Assembly (NCBI GenBank): GCA_027068725.1
Contig: JAMOMD010000339.1
Coordinates: 1-26,478, forward strand
Direction: 5' to 3'
DNA from: Thermoproteales archaeon
GTDB lineage: Archaea; Thermoproteota; Thermoprotei; Thermoproteales; Thermocladiaceae
DNA: 26,478 nucleotides
The notes beneath the pieces were generated by a model, which did no database searches, was not told the DNA's origin, and worked only from the letters and a program-made list of their open reading frames with translations. Position numbers and translations under genes: made by a program. Within the stretch, counting starts at the first letter, position 1, and each line of letters begins with the position of its first letter. Shown here in pieces: positions 6,844 to 12,966 of this stretch.

Positions 6844-7517
6844 ATCAAACCCTCTATGAACTCTTTAGTTTCGTCCATATTCTCCGCCGTGATAAGGGTC
6901 TTCAGGTACTCAATGAAGTCGTCCCTCGATAGTTCCTTTAGATTCCAGAATCTATCTTTCTCGATTGTGACTGTGTCGTAGTCAACTCTCGCAACAATGT
7001 TACATATTCTCTTCCACTCATTGAGTAAGTGCACTTCTCCCTTACTCGATTTCTCTGCCGGGTGGTATGTTATCATGTACGATTTTCCTGAAGACAGTAT
7101 AGCTCGAAGTACGTCCCTGACTTTGTCGTACACTGGCGGATGAAGCTCCCATGTCAGAACGAACAGGTCTTTGTCCGCTATCTTCTTTGGTTCGTCTCTC
7201 TCAACTCCGCCGATGTAGAACTCACCCTTTTGCACTATCTTGTTTTTAATGTGCCACTTTATCATGTTCTTCAGCTCCGTCAGGCTGTCAATGATAATCA
7301 GTCGTGCATCTGTCTTTACTGCTATCCTCAGGTTGTTTACGAACTCATTCCACGTAAGGCATGGGTACACTGTAACGTCGGCGTTGAGCTTCTGGACTAT
7401 CTCCTCTGCCCCGTCGTCAGTGTCTAAAATAATAGAAGGAACAACCTGTGCAACGTTCACGCACGTGTGTGTTTTTCCAACTCCGGGATCACCTATCAGC
7501 ATCGCCTTAACCTTCAT
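6840..7517 (-). CDS. Sak4-like RecA-fold ATPase (phage nucleotide-binding type)
   Basis: A 225-residue P-loop ATPase. Walker A is GDPGVGKT at 9-16 and Walker B is LIIIDS at 73-78. After the second strand comes ILDTDDGAEE at 30-39, as in the AAA_24 / Sak4 group, which acts in viral single-strand annealing and recombination. The C-terminal VTIEKDRFWNL fits the same family. It lacks the insertions expected of a packaging ATPase or a full replicative helicase. ATG at 7517 is chosen over GTG at 7526 because GGGGTG lies six bases before the ATG. It shares an operon with a candidate ssDNA-binding protein and Cys-rich small proteins. Confidence 0.85.
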   Translation of the reverse strand: MKVKAMLIGDPGVGKTHTCVNVAQVVPSIILDTDDGAEEIVQKLNADVTVYPCLTWNEFVNNLRIAVKTDARLIIIDSLTELKNMIKWHIKNKIVQKGEFYIGGVERDEPKKIADKDLFVLTWELHPPVYDKVRDVLRAILSSGKSYMITYHPAEKSSKGEVHLLNEWKRICNIVARVDYDTVTIEKDRFWNLKELSRDDFIEYLKTLITAENMDETKEFIEGLI

Positions 7518-7914
7518 TGCACACACCCCTCTTTTCCTTTTCTATTTGTCTCTTGATGTGCTCCTTCACGATGTCAAAGTACCCGGCCCTCTTTGCTTCC
7601 CTTATTGTGTTGCTGACCGCATAGTCCTCGGCGTGATATTCCTCACCGTACAGCTCAAGCACTGCTGCGGAGTTCACAACTGCCTGTCTGAACTCTCTGT
7701 CTTCGTCGAACAGTTCTCTCACGAGTATGTACGCAACCATCGTCAATTTCCTGTCGTCAGCGTTCTTGAGGTATTTCAGCACGCCTCTAACAGCGTCGCA
7801 CGTGTAATCCCCTTCACCTGATGCTGCCTCAGCCATCTCAAGTACTGTCCTCGCCAGCGTTGTCATGAAATCCTTCTCTTCCCAACCCAGTCCTTCCCAT
7901 ATCATCCTCTCCAT
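7507..7914 (-). CDS. Hypothetical helical protein, 135 aa
   Basis: All-helical and acidic with no recognised domain. It ends in a basic helix (EHIKRQIEKEKRG) just before the start of the ATPase gene, which it overlaps by 11 bases. The open frame extends upstream to 7962, but ATG at 7914 follows GGTGATAT and is the better start. Close coupling to the ATPase suggests a shared job in DNA metabolism, which is inference. Confidence 0.75.
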   Translation of the reverse strand: MERMIWEGLGWEEKDFMTTLARTVLEMAEAASGEGDYTCDAVRGVLKYLKNADDRKLTMVAYILVRELFDEDREFRQAVVNSAAVLELYGEEYHAEDYAVSNTIREAKRAGYFDIVKEHIKRQIEKEKRGVCNEG

Positions 7915-7927
7915 AATATCACCACCA

Positions 7928-8392
7928 TCATCCGAAGTTCCATTCTCCGCTCTTATTAACAACCTCTATCGACTTGTCTATAAACTCTTCTGCGTACTTC
8001 ATCAGTTGCGGTTTGTCCTTGAGGAACTTTGCGACCATTCTGTCCGCACCAAGTACTTTGAGCAGTTCTGCAAATTCTGATATGTTCCCGTTGAGTCCTA
8101 TGTACAGTCTGATTGTCTCTACCACGAACTGAACAAGCTCTCCGGCCATGCCCTCTTCAAGAACCCTTCCGAGTGCGAGTAGTCTTATCGGGTCGTCCGC
8201 TGCCTTTTTAACGTACTTGTTCAGTTTGTCCACCATCTCCGGGTATGCGTCCTTGTTCACCACAGCGTCAATCAGTTCGAGCACATACCTGCATCTCCAT
8301 GCGAGATACTGTCTGAGCAGCTCCTTTTCGTCGTCGAAGTTGCCGAGGTACTCTTTGTACCTTATCCATGCCGGAACTTCGTCACTCTTCAT
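7928..8392 (-). CDS. Hypothetical helical protein, 154 aa
   Basis: Unrecognised. It is predicted all alpha with long amphipathic helices (NFDDEKELLRQYLAWRCRYV and PEMVDKLNKYVKKAADDP), and the last third is again helical. GGTGATGCGT precedes the ATG at 8392 with proper spacing. The longer frame to 8464 would need a start without a ribosome-binding site. The start overlaps the gene before it by 11 bases. Confidence 0.75.
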   Translation of the reverse strand: MKSDEVPAWIRYKEYLGNFDDEKELLRQYLAWRCRYVLELIDAVVNKDAYPEMVDKLNKYVKKAADDPIRLLALGRVLEEGMAGELVQFVVETIRLYIGLNGNISEFAELLKVLGADRMVAKFLKDKPQLMKYAEEFIDKSIEVVNKSGEWNFG

Positions 8393-8627
8393 ACGCATCA
8401 CCGTTCCCGGGAAGGTGCTCCTCATAGTATGGACAGTTCTCCGCAATAACTTCATAAATTGCATTGGCTATTTCAACGTGCACCTTTGATGCAATCTTTG
8501 TCGGGTCTTTTGCGTCTATGTATGACAGCACGTTTGTCATCTTGTCGTACATCTGTGAGGCGACGCTGTCAATCTCTTCTTTCAGCATGCACAACCTCTT
8601 AAAGAAACACTTTGAGCACGTCCTCAT
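8382..8627 (-). CDS. Small CxxC protein, 81 aa
   Basis: The N terminus carries Cys 4, Cys 7 and Cys 13 (CSKCFFKRLC), with a fourth Cys near residue 66 (ENCPYYEEH). These could together hold a zinc ion or an iron-sulfur cluster. The middle is a helical region with alternating hydrophobic residues. GGGTGAT precedes the ATG at 8627, and frame upstream of this has no ribosome-binding site. It is the second gene from the promoter of the operon. Confidence 0.75.
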   Translation of the reverse strand: MRTCSKCFFKRLCMLKEEIDSVASQMYDKMTNVLSYIDAKDPTKIASKVHVEIANAIYEVIAENCPYYEEHLPGNGDAYEE

Positions 8628-8646
8628 TCCCATCACCCAAAAAATG

Positions 8647-9252
8647 TTAGGAAAGGCTGAGGAAGTCGTCCTCGACTTCCTCGTTTCCACTCCTTATCTC
8701 CTTGAGGTAGTCCTTCCACTCCTTCACTGCTGCCTTGAAGACTGTCTTCAGGTCTGTGATTCCGAGAGTCTCCAGCTCCTTCGGCGTCATCTTCTTCTGT
8801 GGAATCCACAGCTCCCTCTTTGACTCTCTGAAGTTGGACGGTGCGTTTTTCGGCACTGGCTGTCCGGTTATCTCCTCAAGGAACTCGGCGGGTACTACAC
8901 TGTCCCACAGGAACGCATTACCTTCCATAAACTTCTTTGCTTCTTCAAACCGCTTCTCTGGGTCTCTGCTCTTTGGCTTGAACCCAACGTTGAAGTTCAG
9001 TGCGGCAACGAATGCACCGTATGCACTCCACTTTGTCTTTGCCATATAAAGCCAGACGTGCTGAAACTTTTCGTACTTCTCAAGCGGCTTTATTACTATG
9101 TGCAGTCTGTCTCCCGAGACTTCCTTGTTCTGCTCTGCAAGTGCTTCAAGTCCTCTCTGGCAGTACTCACAGTCGCAGTTTTTCACGAAGCTCACTACCA
9201 GCCCTACGAACGGCTCTCTAATACTATCTCTTAACTCATCGAACTCAAACAT
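8647..9252 (-). CDS. Putative ssDNA-binding-like protein, 201 aa
   Basis: First gene of a 15-gene operon, so probably expressed early and strongly. A CxCxxC cluster lies at 26-31 (NCDCEYC). The central RLHIVIKPLEKYEKFQHVWL and the following KTKWSAYGAFVAALNF recall OB-fold single-stranded DNA-binding proteins that accompany Sak4-type ATPases in viruses. This is family resemblance from memory, not a confirmed match. The C-terminal third is charged and ends EEVEDDFLSLS, an acidic tail with a terminal hydrophobic tip as in many SSB proteins. GGTGATGC precedes the ATG by four bases. Confidence 0.7.
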   Translation of the reverse strand: MFEFDELRDSIREPFVGLVVSFVKNCDCEYCQRGLEALAEQNKEVSGDRLHIVIKPLEKYEKFQHVWLYMAKTKWSAYGAFVAALNFNVGFKPKSRDPEKRFEEAKKFMEGNAFLWDSVVPAEFLEEITGQPVPKNAPSNFRESKRELWIPQKKMTPKELETLGITDLKTVFKAAVKEWKDYLKEIRSGNEEVEDDFLSLS

Positions 9253-9285
9253 CTCGCATCACCGTACATAACTCAACCGTCATGG

Positions 9286-9293
9286 TATATAAA
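9286..9293 (-). promoter_or_regulatory. TATA box of the 15-gene operon
   Basis: TTTATATA on the minus strand is centred about 37 bases before the ATG at 9252. Transcription should start near 9262, giving a leader of about ten bases that begins at the ribosome-binding site GGTGAT. The box forms the left arm of a perfect inverted repeat shared with the divergent promoter. Confidence 0.6.
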
Positions 9294-9323
9294 CATTTTG
9301 GTAACGCTCCGTAATGTTTATAT
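9287..9323. promoter_or_regulatory. Palindromic divergent promoter/operator
   Basis: The arms ATATAAACATT (9287-9297) and AATGTTTATAT (9313-9323) are perfect inverted repeats separated by 15 bases, and each contains a TATA box. A direct repeat GTAATGTT at 9311-9318 and 9327-9334 (16-base period) lies on the AbrB side. The layout fits a dimeric regulator, possibly the AbrB-like product, controlling both promoters together. Confidence 0.6.
9316..9323 (+). promoter_or_regulatory. TATA box of the AbrB-like gene
   Basis: GTTTATAT is centred 27 bases before the ATG at 9347, with no ribosome-binding site between them, so a leaderless message is expected. It forms the right arm of the inverted repeat. 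Confidence 0.6.
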
Positions 9324-9346
9324 GTTGTAATGTTAAACAGTTTACC

Positions 9347-9508
9347 ATGATAGAGGACGTGACGACTATGGACATGAACGGGAGGGTAACTATCCCTGCA
9401 AAAGTGAGGAAAGAAATGGGATTAAAGAAGGGGCAGATGTTCAAGGTCGAGGTTGTGGACGGGGCTATCAGGCTCGTGCCCGTGAAAGTGACCGTCTGCC
9501 CCGATTAA
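9347..9508 (+). CDS. AbrB/SpoVT/MazE-type swapped-hairpin DNA-binding protein, 53 aa
   Basis: Residues 8-35 read MDMNGRVTIPAKVRKEMGLK, the signature of the AbrB fold (G-R-[VI]-[TV]-[IL]-P-x-x-[VI]-R), and KGQMFKVEVVDGAIRLVP completes the hairpin. Such proteins form dimers that bind palindromic DNA, acting as regulators or as antitoxins. No toxin gene is adjacent, so a transcriptional regulator of the divergent operon is the simpler reading. ATG at 9347 is preferred to the GTG-initiated frame from 9314 because it lies 27 bases from the TATA box. It is the only plus-strand gene after position 1790. Confidence 0.88.
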   Translation: MIEDVTTMDMNGRVTIPAKVRKEMGLKKGQMFKVEVVDGAIRLVPVKVTVCPD

Positions 9509-9512
9509 TTCA

Positions 9513-9519
9513 TTTTTTT
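9513..9519 (+). terminator. T7 terminator after the AbrB-like gene
   Basis: Seven T residues begin five bases after the stop codon of the AbrB-like gene. Confidence 0.5.
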
Positions 9520-9577
9520 ATTATAATATCTTACAGCCCTGTGCCGATTTTTATTCGTCTTTTTTATAATTCATAAA

Positions 9578-9640
9578 TATTGTGCTACTCTTAAATTTAA
9601 CCACAAAAAATCTGTGGTTAAAATTTCGAGTAGCACAATA
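9578..9640. repeat. 63-bp imperfect inverted repeat
   Basis: The outer arms TATTGTGCTACTC (9578-9590) and GAGTAGCACAATA (9628-9640) match perfectly over 13 bp. The inner arms 9591-9605 and 9613-9627 match at 12 of 15 positions, ending in CCACA/TGTGG around a seven-base loop. As RNA or cruciform DNA this would be a long stable hairpin. It lies between convergent genes in an AT-rich setting. Confidence 0.8.
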
Positions 9641-9827
9641 AAAATATAAAATATAAACCGCTAATAATTACGGAGCTGCCTCTAAATCGCCTGTACTCCA
9701 TCCTTTAATTCTATATAATTAAGAGATAATAATTGTCGTACCCGTTCCAAAAATATTGGTATAGTTAGGGTGAATAAAAAACGAAGTGAACAATATGCGT
9801 TTATGTAAGTGATTATAAGATAATAGA

Positions 9828-10523
9828 TTAAGGGAGAATGTCTGCGAAATGGGAATTTGCTACGATTTCTTTGATTACCGCATAATCTTTATGCGTTGAG
9901 ACTATCTGTAAAAACTTTCGTACCGCACTGAGTCTCTTTGTAAGGGTTGTCTCTAACTGTGTCATTAAGTAATTATAAGTCACAAGCTTAACACACGTGC
10001 TCATTGACAGTACAATAGCAGAAACGTACACACATGACTTGGGTAAATACATCCTGTATGCAAGACTATCAAGATACAATCTCCATTTGGGGAGCGGATA
10101 TATGGACTTCTGATGTCCACCTAAATTGATGTCATGCACATCTATATCCTTGAGCAGTTCATACGTCGCTGTTATTAGCTGAACGTCACCTGTGTCCTGT
10201 GCTTTGTCGTATATCTTGTGTATTAAGTCTGTCAGTTCTATGAGGCGACTAAAGTGCTTGTTTTTTGCCATGAGCATTGCACCGTGTTTTGTCGCAATTT
10301 TGTAAAAATAGTTGGAAGATATGTTATGCTTTCTCATGATGTAGTCAGCAGCAGTTGCGATTTCTGTGTTTAGTCGGATGCTCACTTTCTCTTTCAGTTC
10401 CTCATTATCAAATTTTGCGTAGTCCACGGCATAATCGTTCTCAGTGATTCCACCTATTTCGAGCATCTGGTCTAAGTCCATGTCAGAGATTTTATCCGGG
10501 AGTTCGTCAAAAATCAAAATCAT
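9828..10523 (-). CDS. Hypothetical protein, possible ribbon-helix-helix N-terminal domain, 231 aa
   Basis: The segment EKVSIRLNTEIATAADYIM at about 45-63, with the helix that follows (SNYFYKIATKHGAMLMA), has the strand-helix-helix order of ribbon-helix-helix DNA-binding domains. The match is weak. The remainder is helical with two moderately hydrophobic helices near 155-190. It is the last gene of a three-gene operon whose first gene is a clear ribbon-helix-helix protein. GGTGG lies before the ATG. No catalytic motif is seen. Confidence 0.75.
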   Translation of the reverse strand: MILIFDELPDKISDMDLDQMLEIGGITENDYAVDYAKFDNEELKEKVSIRLNTEIATAADYIMRKHNISSNYFYKIATKHGAMLMAKNKHFSRLIELTDLIHKIYDKAQDTGDVQLITATYELLKDIDVHDINLGGHQKSIYPLPKWRLYLDSLAYRMYLPKSCVYVSAIVLSMSTCVKLVTYNYLMTQLETTLTKRLSAVRKFLQIVSTHKDYAVIKEIVANSHFADILP

Positions 10524-10532
10524 TTAAACCAC

Positions 10533-10880
10533 CTACAGCGAGTTCAGTGCGTCTCTTATCTTGTCCAGCACGTCCGACATTCTCTTGTTAATCTTTGAAA
10601 CGTCAACGTGAACAAGCATAACCTCTTCAAAAGAGCTGAACAGAAACGTTATGCCGTTCTGCTCTACTTTGCTGTCAATCAGTAACTTGACTTTCTCCCA
10701 TCCCTTCTCCTTAAGCTCCATGTACTTTTTCACAGCATCGTCGAAGTTGTCGTACACTTCGTGGAAGTAGTCCCCATCTATCTCACAACCAGACTCCATC
10801 GCAAGTTCATCCTCTATGTACTGCCATCCCTCTACAGTAAACCGCATCTCATCTCCAGTAAAAGACGCTCCAGTTATCAT
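10533..10880 (-). CDS. Hypothetical protein, 115 aa
   Basis: Unrecognised, acidic, alpha/beta. A helix runs at about 44-60 (NFDDAVKKYMELKEKG), then two strands (VKLLIDSKVEQNGITFLFSS, and VMLVHVDVS), then a C-terminal helix. It follows a 39-residue ribbon-helix-helix gene with an ATGA overlap. That is the layout of an antitoxin-toxin pair, but the sequence shows no PIN, RelE or MazF residues. AGGAGAG immediately precedes the ATG. Confidence 0.75.
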   Translation of the reverse strand: MITGASFTGDEMRFTVEGWQYIEDELAMESGCEIDGDYFHEVYDNFDDAVKKYMELKEKGWEKVKLLIDSKVEQNGITFLFSSFEEVMLVHVDVSKINKRMSDVLDKIRDALNSL

Positions 10881-10996
10881 CTCTCCTCAACCTCCTCAAT
10901 TAATCTACGGATTATGTCGTCGTACGTTTCTCCCTTCCTACCCAGTCTTTTCAACTTCTCCCGGGTCTCCTCACTAATTCTTATGCACGTGTACAT
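10877..10996 (-). CDS. Ribbon-helix-helix mini-protein (VapB-like), 39 aa
   Basis: Too short for most gene callers. MYTCIRISEETREKLKRLG then ETYDDIIRRLIEEVEE give the strand, helix A and helix B of a ribbon-helix-helix domain. The first strand, with alternating side chains TCIRI, would contact DNA. The sequence style is that of archaeal VapB-like antitoxins and small viral regulators. It overlaps the next gene as ATGA, and a TATA box lies 26 bases before its ATG, so it probably leads a leaderless operon that it may autoregulate. Confidence 0.85.
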   Translation of the reverse strand: MYTCIRISEETREKLKRLGRKGETYDDIIRRLIEEVEER

Positions 10997-11017
10997 ATGT
11001 TTAACTACTCTTAACAG

Positions 11018-11024
11018 TATTTAA
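11018..11024 (-). promoter_or_regulatory. TATA box of the ribbon-helix-helix operon
   Basis: TTAAATA on the minus strand is centred about 26 bases before the ATG at 10996, and no ribosome-binding site intervenes. Confidence 0.55.
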
Positions 11025-11036
11025 GCGTTAATCTTT

Positions 11037-11053
11037 TGATTTTTATAAAATCA
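11037..11053 (-). terminator. AT-rich hairpin at the end of the late region
   Basis: TGATTTT and AAAATCA are perfect 7-bp arms around a three-base loop and include the stop codon of the gene ending at 11051. It lies between the end of the long late transcription unit and the next promoter, so it probably helps termination. Confidence 0.4.
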
Positions 11054-11254
11054 GGTAGATGATTTACGCCGACGCTTCCACATCACGATTTTAGCGAAGA
11101 CGAGCGAGCCGGCCGACATGAGTAATGAGCCTGCTGTAATCAATATGTAACCTACATCGTTACCGATTAGATAACAATGTATTATACCTATTGCGATTAT
11201 GAATATACCCAACAGCTCTACACTTATTGCGAACAGATATAGTTTGTCGCTCAC
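11051..11254 (-). CDS. Small two-helix membrane protein, 67 aa
   Basis: Hydrophobic segments at about 4-27 and 34-56 are followed by a basic tail (KRRRKSS) that should stay in the cytoplasm by the positive-inside rule. It starts with GTG: GGTGATAAA lies just before it, and the GTGA overlaps the stop of the glycosyltransferase gene. It is the last gene of the long late run. Coupling to a glycosyltransferase suggests a membrane partner for glycan modification, which is inference. Confidence 0.75.
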   Translation of the reverse strand: MSDKLYLFAISVELLGIFIIAIGIIHCYLIGNDVGYILITAGSLLMSAGSLVFAKIVMWKRRRKSST

Positions 11255-11874
11255 TTTATCACCTTCCTTACGATGTTATACAAAGCATACGTCGTCGTGA
11301 TAAAGCCGGCGACAGACTTAAAGGTGTTGTAAGCCTTCTTTTCGAGTTCTGTCCAGCTATGGTGGTATTTCACGGGAATGAGTTTTGCATCACGCTTGAA
11401 CAGATAGCCGACGTCCTTCCTGCCCTCTCCAAAGTACCACGTTCCCTGATAATCTCTTACCCTGTCTAAAAATACATCTTTACGTACAACAAGACCGCTT
11501 TCTAAAAAAGGTATTGTCCTGAGACCGCCTGTCCTCACAGTTCTCATAATGGGATATTGGTAGTTCCTTATAAAATACTTAACTTTTGTAACATAGTCCT
11601 GCGGGTAGATAGCGTCACTGTCCATGAATACCAACCAGTCATTCTTTGCTGCTTTAGCTCCCTCTATGCGTGCGTGTCCTATACTCTTTCCACCTCTAAC
11701 TATAATCACCTCGTCATTTAGATTTGCTGTTATCGGGTACAATGGTTTACCGCACTTGTGCGGGATGATGATAGTAACAGGTGGTTCTGCACTACCGTAA
11801 AATGTAACCTTGGGAATCTCACACTTCGTGCTGCTGTCGTACGGGTATATATTCAGGATTTTAACCTGTCCCAT
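11251..11874 (-). CDS. GT-A fold (family 2-like) glycosyltransferase, 207 aa
   Basis: Residues 32-60 (PVTIIIPHK to EVIIVRGG) form the nucleotide-sugar half of a GT-A fold. KSIGHARIEGAKAAKNDW is the usual helix before the metal site. FMDSDAIYP at 83-91 carries the DxD motif (Asp 85, Asp 87) that holds the divalent metal and nucleotide sugar. It is short for the family and has no membrane helices of its own. It probably glycosylates virion or host surface proteins. ATG at 11874 is used because GAGGTGG precedes it. The donor and acceptor cannot be read from the sequence. Confidence 0.85.
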   Translation of the reverse strand: MGQVKILNIYPYDSSTKCEIPKVTFYGSAEPPVTIIIPHKCGKPLYPITANLNDEVIIVRGGKSIGHARIEGAKAAKNDWLVFMDSDAIYPQDYVTKVKYFIRNYQYPIMRTVRTGGLRTIPFLESGLVVRKDVFLDRVRDYQGTWYFGEGRKDVGYLFKRDAKLIPVKYHHSWTELEKKAYNTFKSVAGFITTTYALYNIVRKVIK

Positions 11875-12005
11875 CTTAACCACCTCATTGTCTGCAATAT
11901 TACAGCACCCGTCACAATTAACGCAATTGCGTAACTATGTTTGTAACCAGCAAAGTACAGTAACCCTAACACAACCAACATTATACCTTCCACTGTGCAT
12001 AGCAT
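11853..12005 (-). CDS. Small membrane protein, about 50 aa
   Basis: Two hydrophobic stretches (about residues 9-21 and 25-39) and a basic C terminus (MRWLRWDRLKS) mark a tiny membrane protein. The ATG at 12005 overlaps the upstream stop as TGATG. A GTG at 11993 lies ten bases after GGGTGAT and is an alternative start giving 46 residues. The 3' end overlaps the glycosyltransferase start by 22 bases. Neighbours on both sides are also membrane proteins. Confidence 0.6.
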   Translation of the reverse strand: MLCTVEGIMLVVLGLLYFAGYKHSYAIALIVTGAVILQTMRWLRWDRLKS

Positions 12006-12778
12006 CACCCACGCTTTTTCTTCCATAGTATCACCGGTATTACCAATGCAAGTGCACCCATTATTATCTCTCCAATGTGTGCTCCACTGTGGTAATACCT
12101 GATGCAGTCAAGCATCACCTTGCACTTCTCGCACAACTCAGCACAAAAGTCACCGTACATATCAGGGAGATAATCTTCCTGATATGGGTGCTTTAGGTAC
12201 TCTTCAAGCACGCACCCGCACATGACGGGAAGCATAGAGCCTCTTTCATGTGCCATATTGATTATCTTATCTATCCATATTACCATATCTCTTGTGTCAA
12301 CAAATTTATGCATTGCTTTGTAAAGTTCGTTGAACGTGTCTGCCTCACTGAGCAGAGATTTTATAATGTAATTACAGTCCTCAATTTTCTCAAGAAGCAG
12401 TCCGTAAAGTCTCGGGTCATTTTTCTTTGCCTCTTCTAGCTCTTCCTCAAACTCTTTCTTTCTGTCTTTTACTTGCTCTGCTTGCCATTCACGTGCTTTA
12501 GCTCCCTCTTTTAGTTTCTCTAAAAAATTGTTAAAGTACCTGTGTATAAACCTGTCATCAGCGATTCCACACGCTATCTTTAGATACCCATCAACCATAC
12601 TGCGTATGCATGCAACTGTCTTAATAGCTTCTTCCTTGAATTCCTCATACATATCACTTGTGTAATTAACTTCATCCACCCACTCTTTTCTCTCCTCTAT
12701 CATACTGTTCGCTTCCTCAACGAAAGGGTCAACGCACTTTTTGATTACGTCCCTGTACAGTTCGTACCCCGTCACCAT
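12005..12778 (-). CDS. Cys-rich protein with C-terminal membrane anchor, 257 aa
   Basis: Residues 1-180 are helical, with a charged coiled-coil stretch at about 88-142. Residues 187-225 hold six Cys (187, 189, 212, 216, 219, 225) within PVMCGCV, FCAELCEKCK and LDC, suggesting disulfides outside the cell or a metal site. A single hydrophobic segment at 233-252 followed by KKKRG would anchor the C terminus with the tail inside. There is no signal peptide, so it is a tail-anchored type. Family unknown. Confidence 0.78.
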   Translation of the reverse strand: MVTGYELYRDVIKKCVDPFVEEANSMIEERKEWVDEVNYTSDMYEEFKEEAIKTVACIRSMVDGYLKIACGIADDRFIHRYFNNFLEKLKEGAKAREWQAEQVKDRKKEFEEELEEAKKNDPRLYGLLLEKIEDCNYIIKSLLSEADTFNELYKAMHKFVDTRDMVIWIDKIINMAHERGSMLPVMCGCVLEEYLKHPYQEDYLPDMYGDFCAELCEKCKVMLDCIRYYHSGAHIGEIIMGALALVIPVILWKKKRG

Positions 12779-12782
12779 AGTA

Positions 12783-12962
12783 TCACTTCTCCATCTTTCT
12801 TCCTGTCACTATACCGGCCAGACCTCCAGCTAATGTGTACAGGACGGGAGACAGCTTGCTCACCAGCAGCTCCGCAACGTCCTTTGGTGCGACTGCCATC
12901 GCACCAATTATGGCAACAAATATCACCACAATTCCAATTATTGCTATCTCCTTATCGTCCAT
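12783..12962 (-). CDS. Holin-like small membrane protein, 59 aa
   Basis: A short frame with GGGTGATAGT before the ATG. Residues 5-25 are strongly hydrophobic (IAIIGIVVIFVAIIGAMAVA). A polar helix with DVAELL follows, then a second hydrophobic stretch with Gly pairs (YTLAGGLAGIVTG) and a basic end (GRKMEK). Size, two helices and charged tail match class II holins in general form, but archaeal lysis genes are poorly known, so the role is inference. Alternatively it could be a membrane component of the virion. Confidence 0.75.
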   Translation of the reverse strand: MDDKEIAIIGIVVIFVAIIGAMAVAPKDVAELLVSKLSPVLYTLAGGLAGIVTGRKMEK

Positions 12963-12966
12963 ACTA

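Larger units (their letters stand above)
9509..9827. other. 319-base non-coding region between convergent genes
   Basis: This is the only stretch over 300 bases without a gene. It is very AT-rich and holds the T7 terminator of the AbrB-like gene, a 63-bp inverted repeat and further A/T runs. I see no tRNA-like structure, no open frame with a ribosome-binding site and no iterons. It could contain a replication origin, a recombination site or a bidirectional terminator. Confidence 0.6.

Noticed and set aside
6840..7517. Genome-packaging ATPase
   Set aside because: The Walker motifs and the D-T-D-D-G strand fit the Sak4-type RecA fold. Terminase nuclease and FtsK/HerA features are absent.
7240..7821. 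193-residue open frame on the plus strand
   Set aside because: It is antisense to the Sak4-like ATPase and its neighbour, has no ribosome-binding site, and its composition is that of a shadow frame.
9660..9790. tRNA-like or iteron structure in the non-coding region
   Set aside because: No T-loop or anticodon arm can be folded, and short AT repeats do not recur with regular spacing.
10533..10996. Classical VapBC toxin-antitoxin pair
   Set aside because: The partner lacks the conserved acidic residues of a PIN domain, so only the antitoxin-like half is supported.
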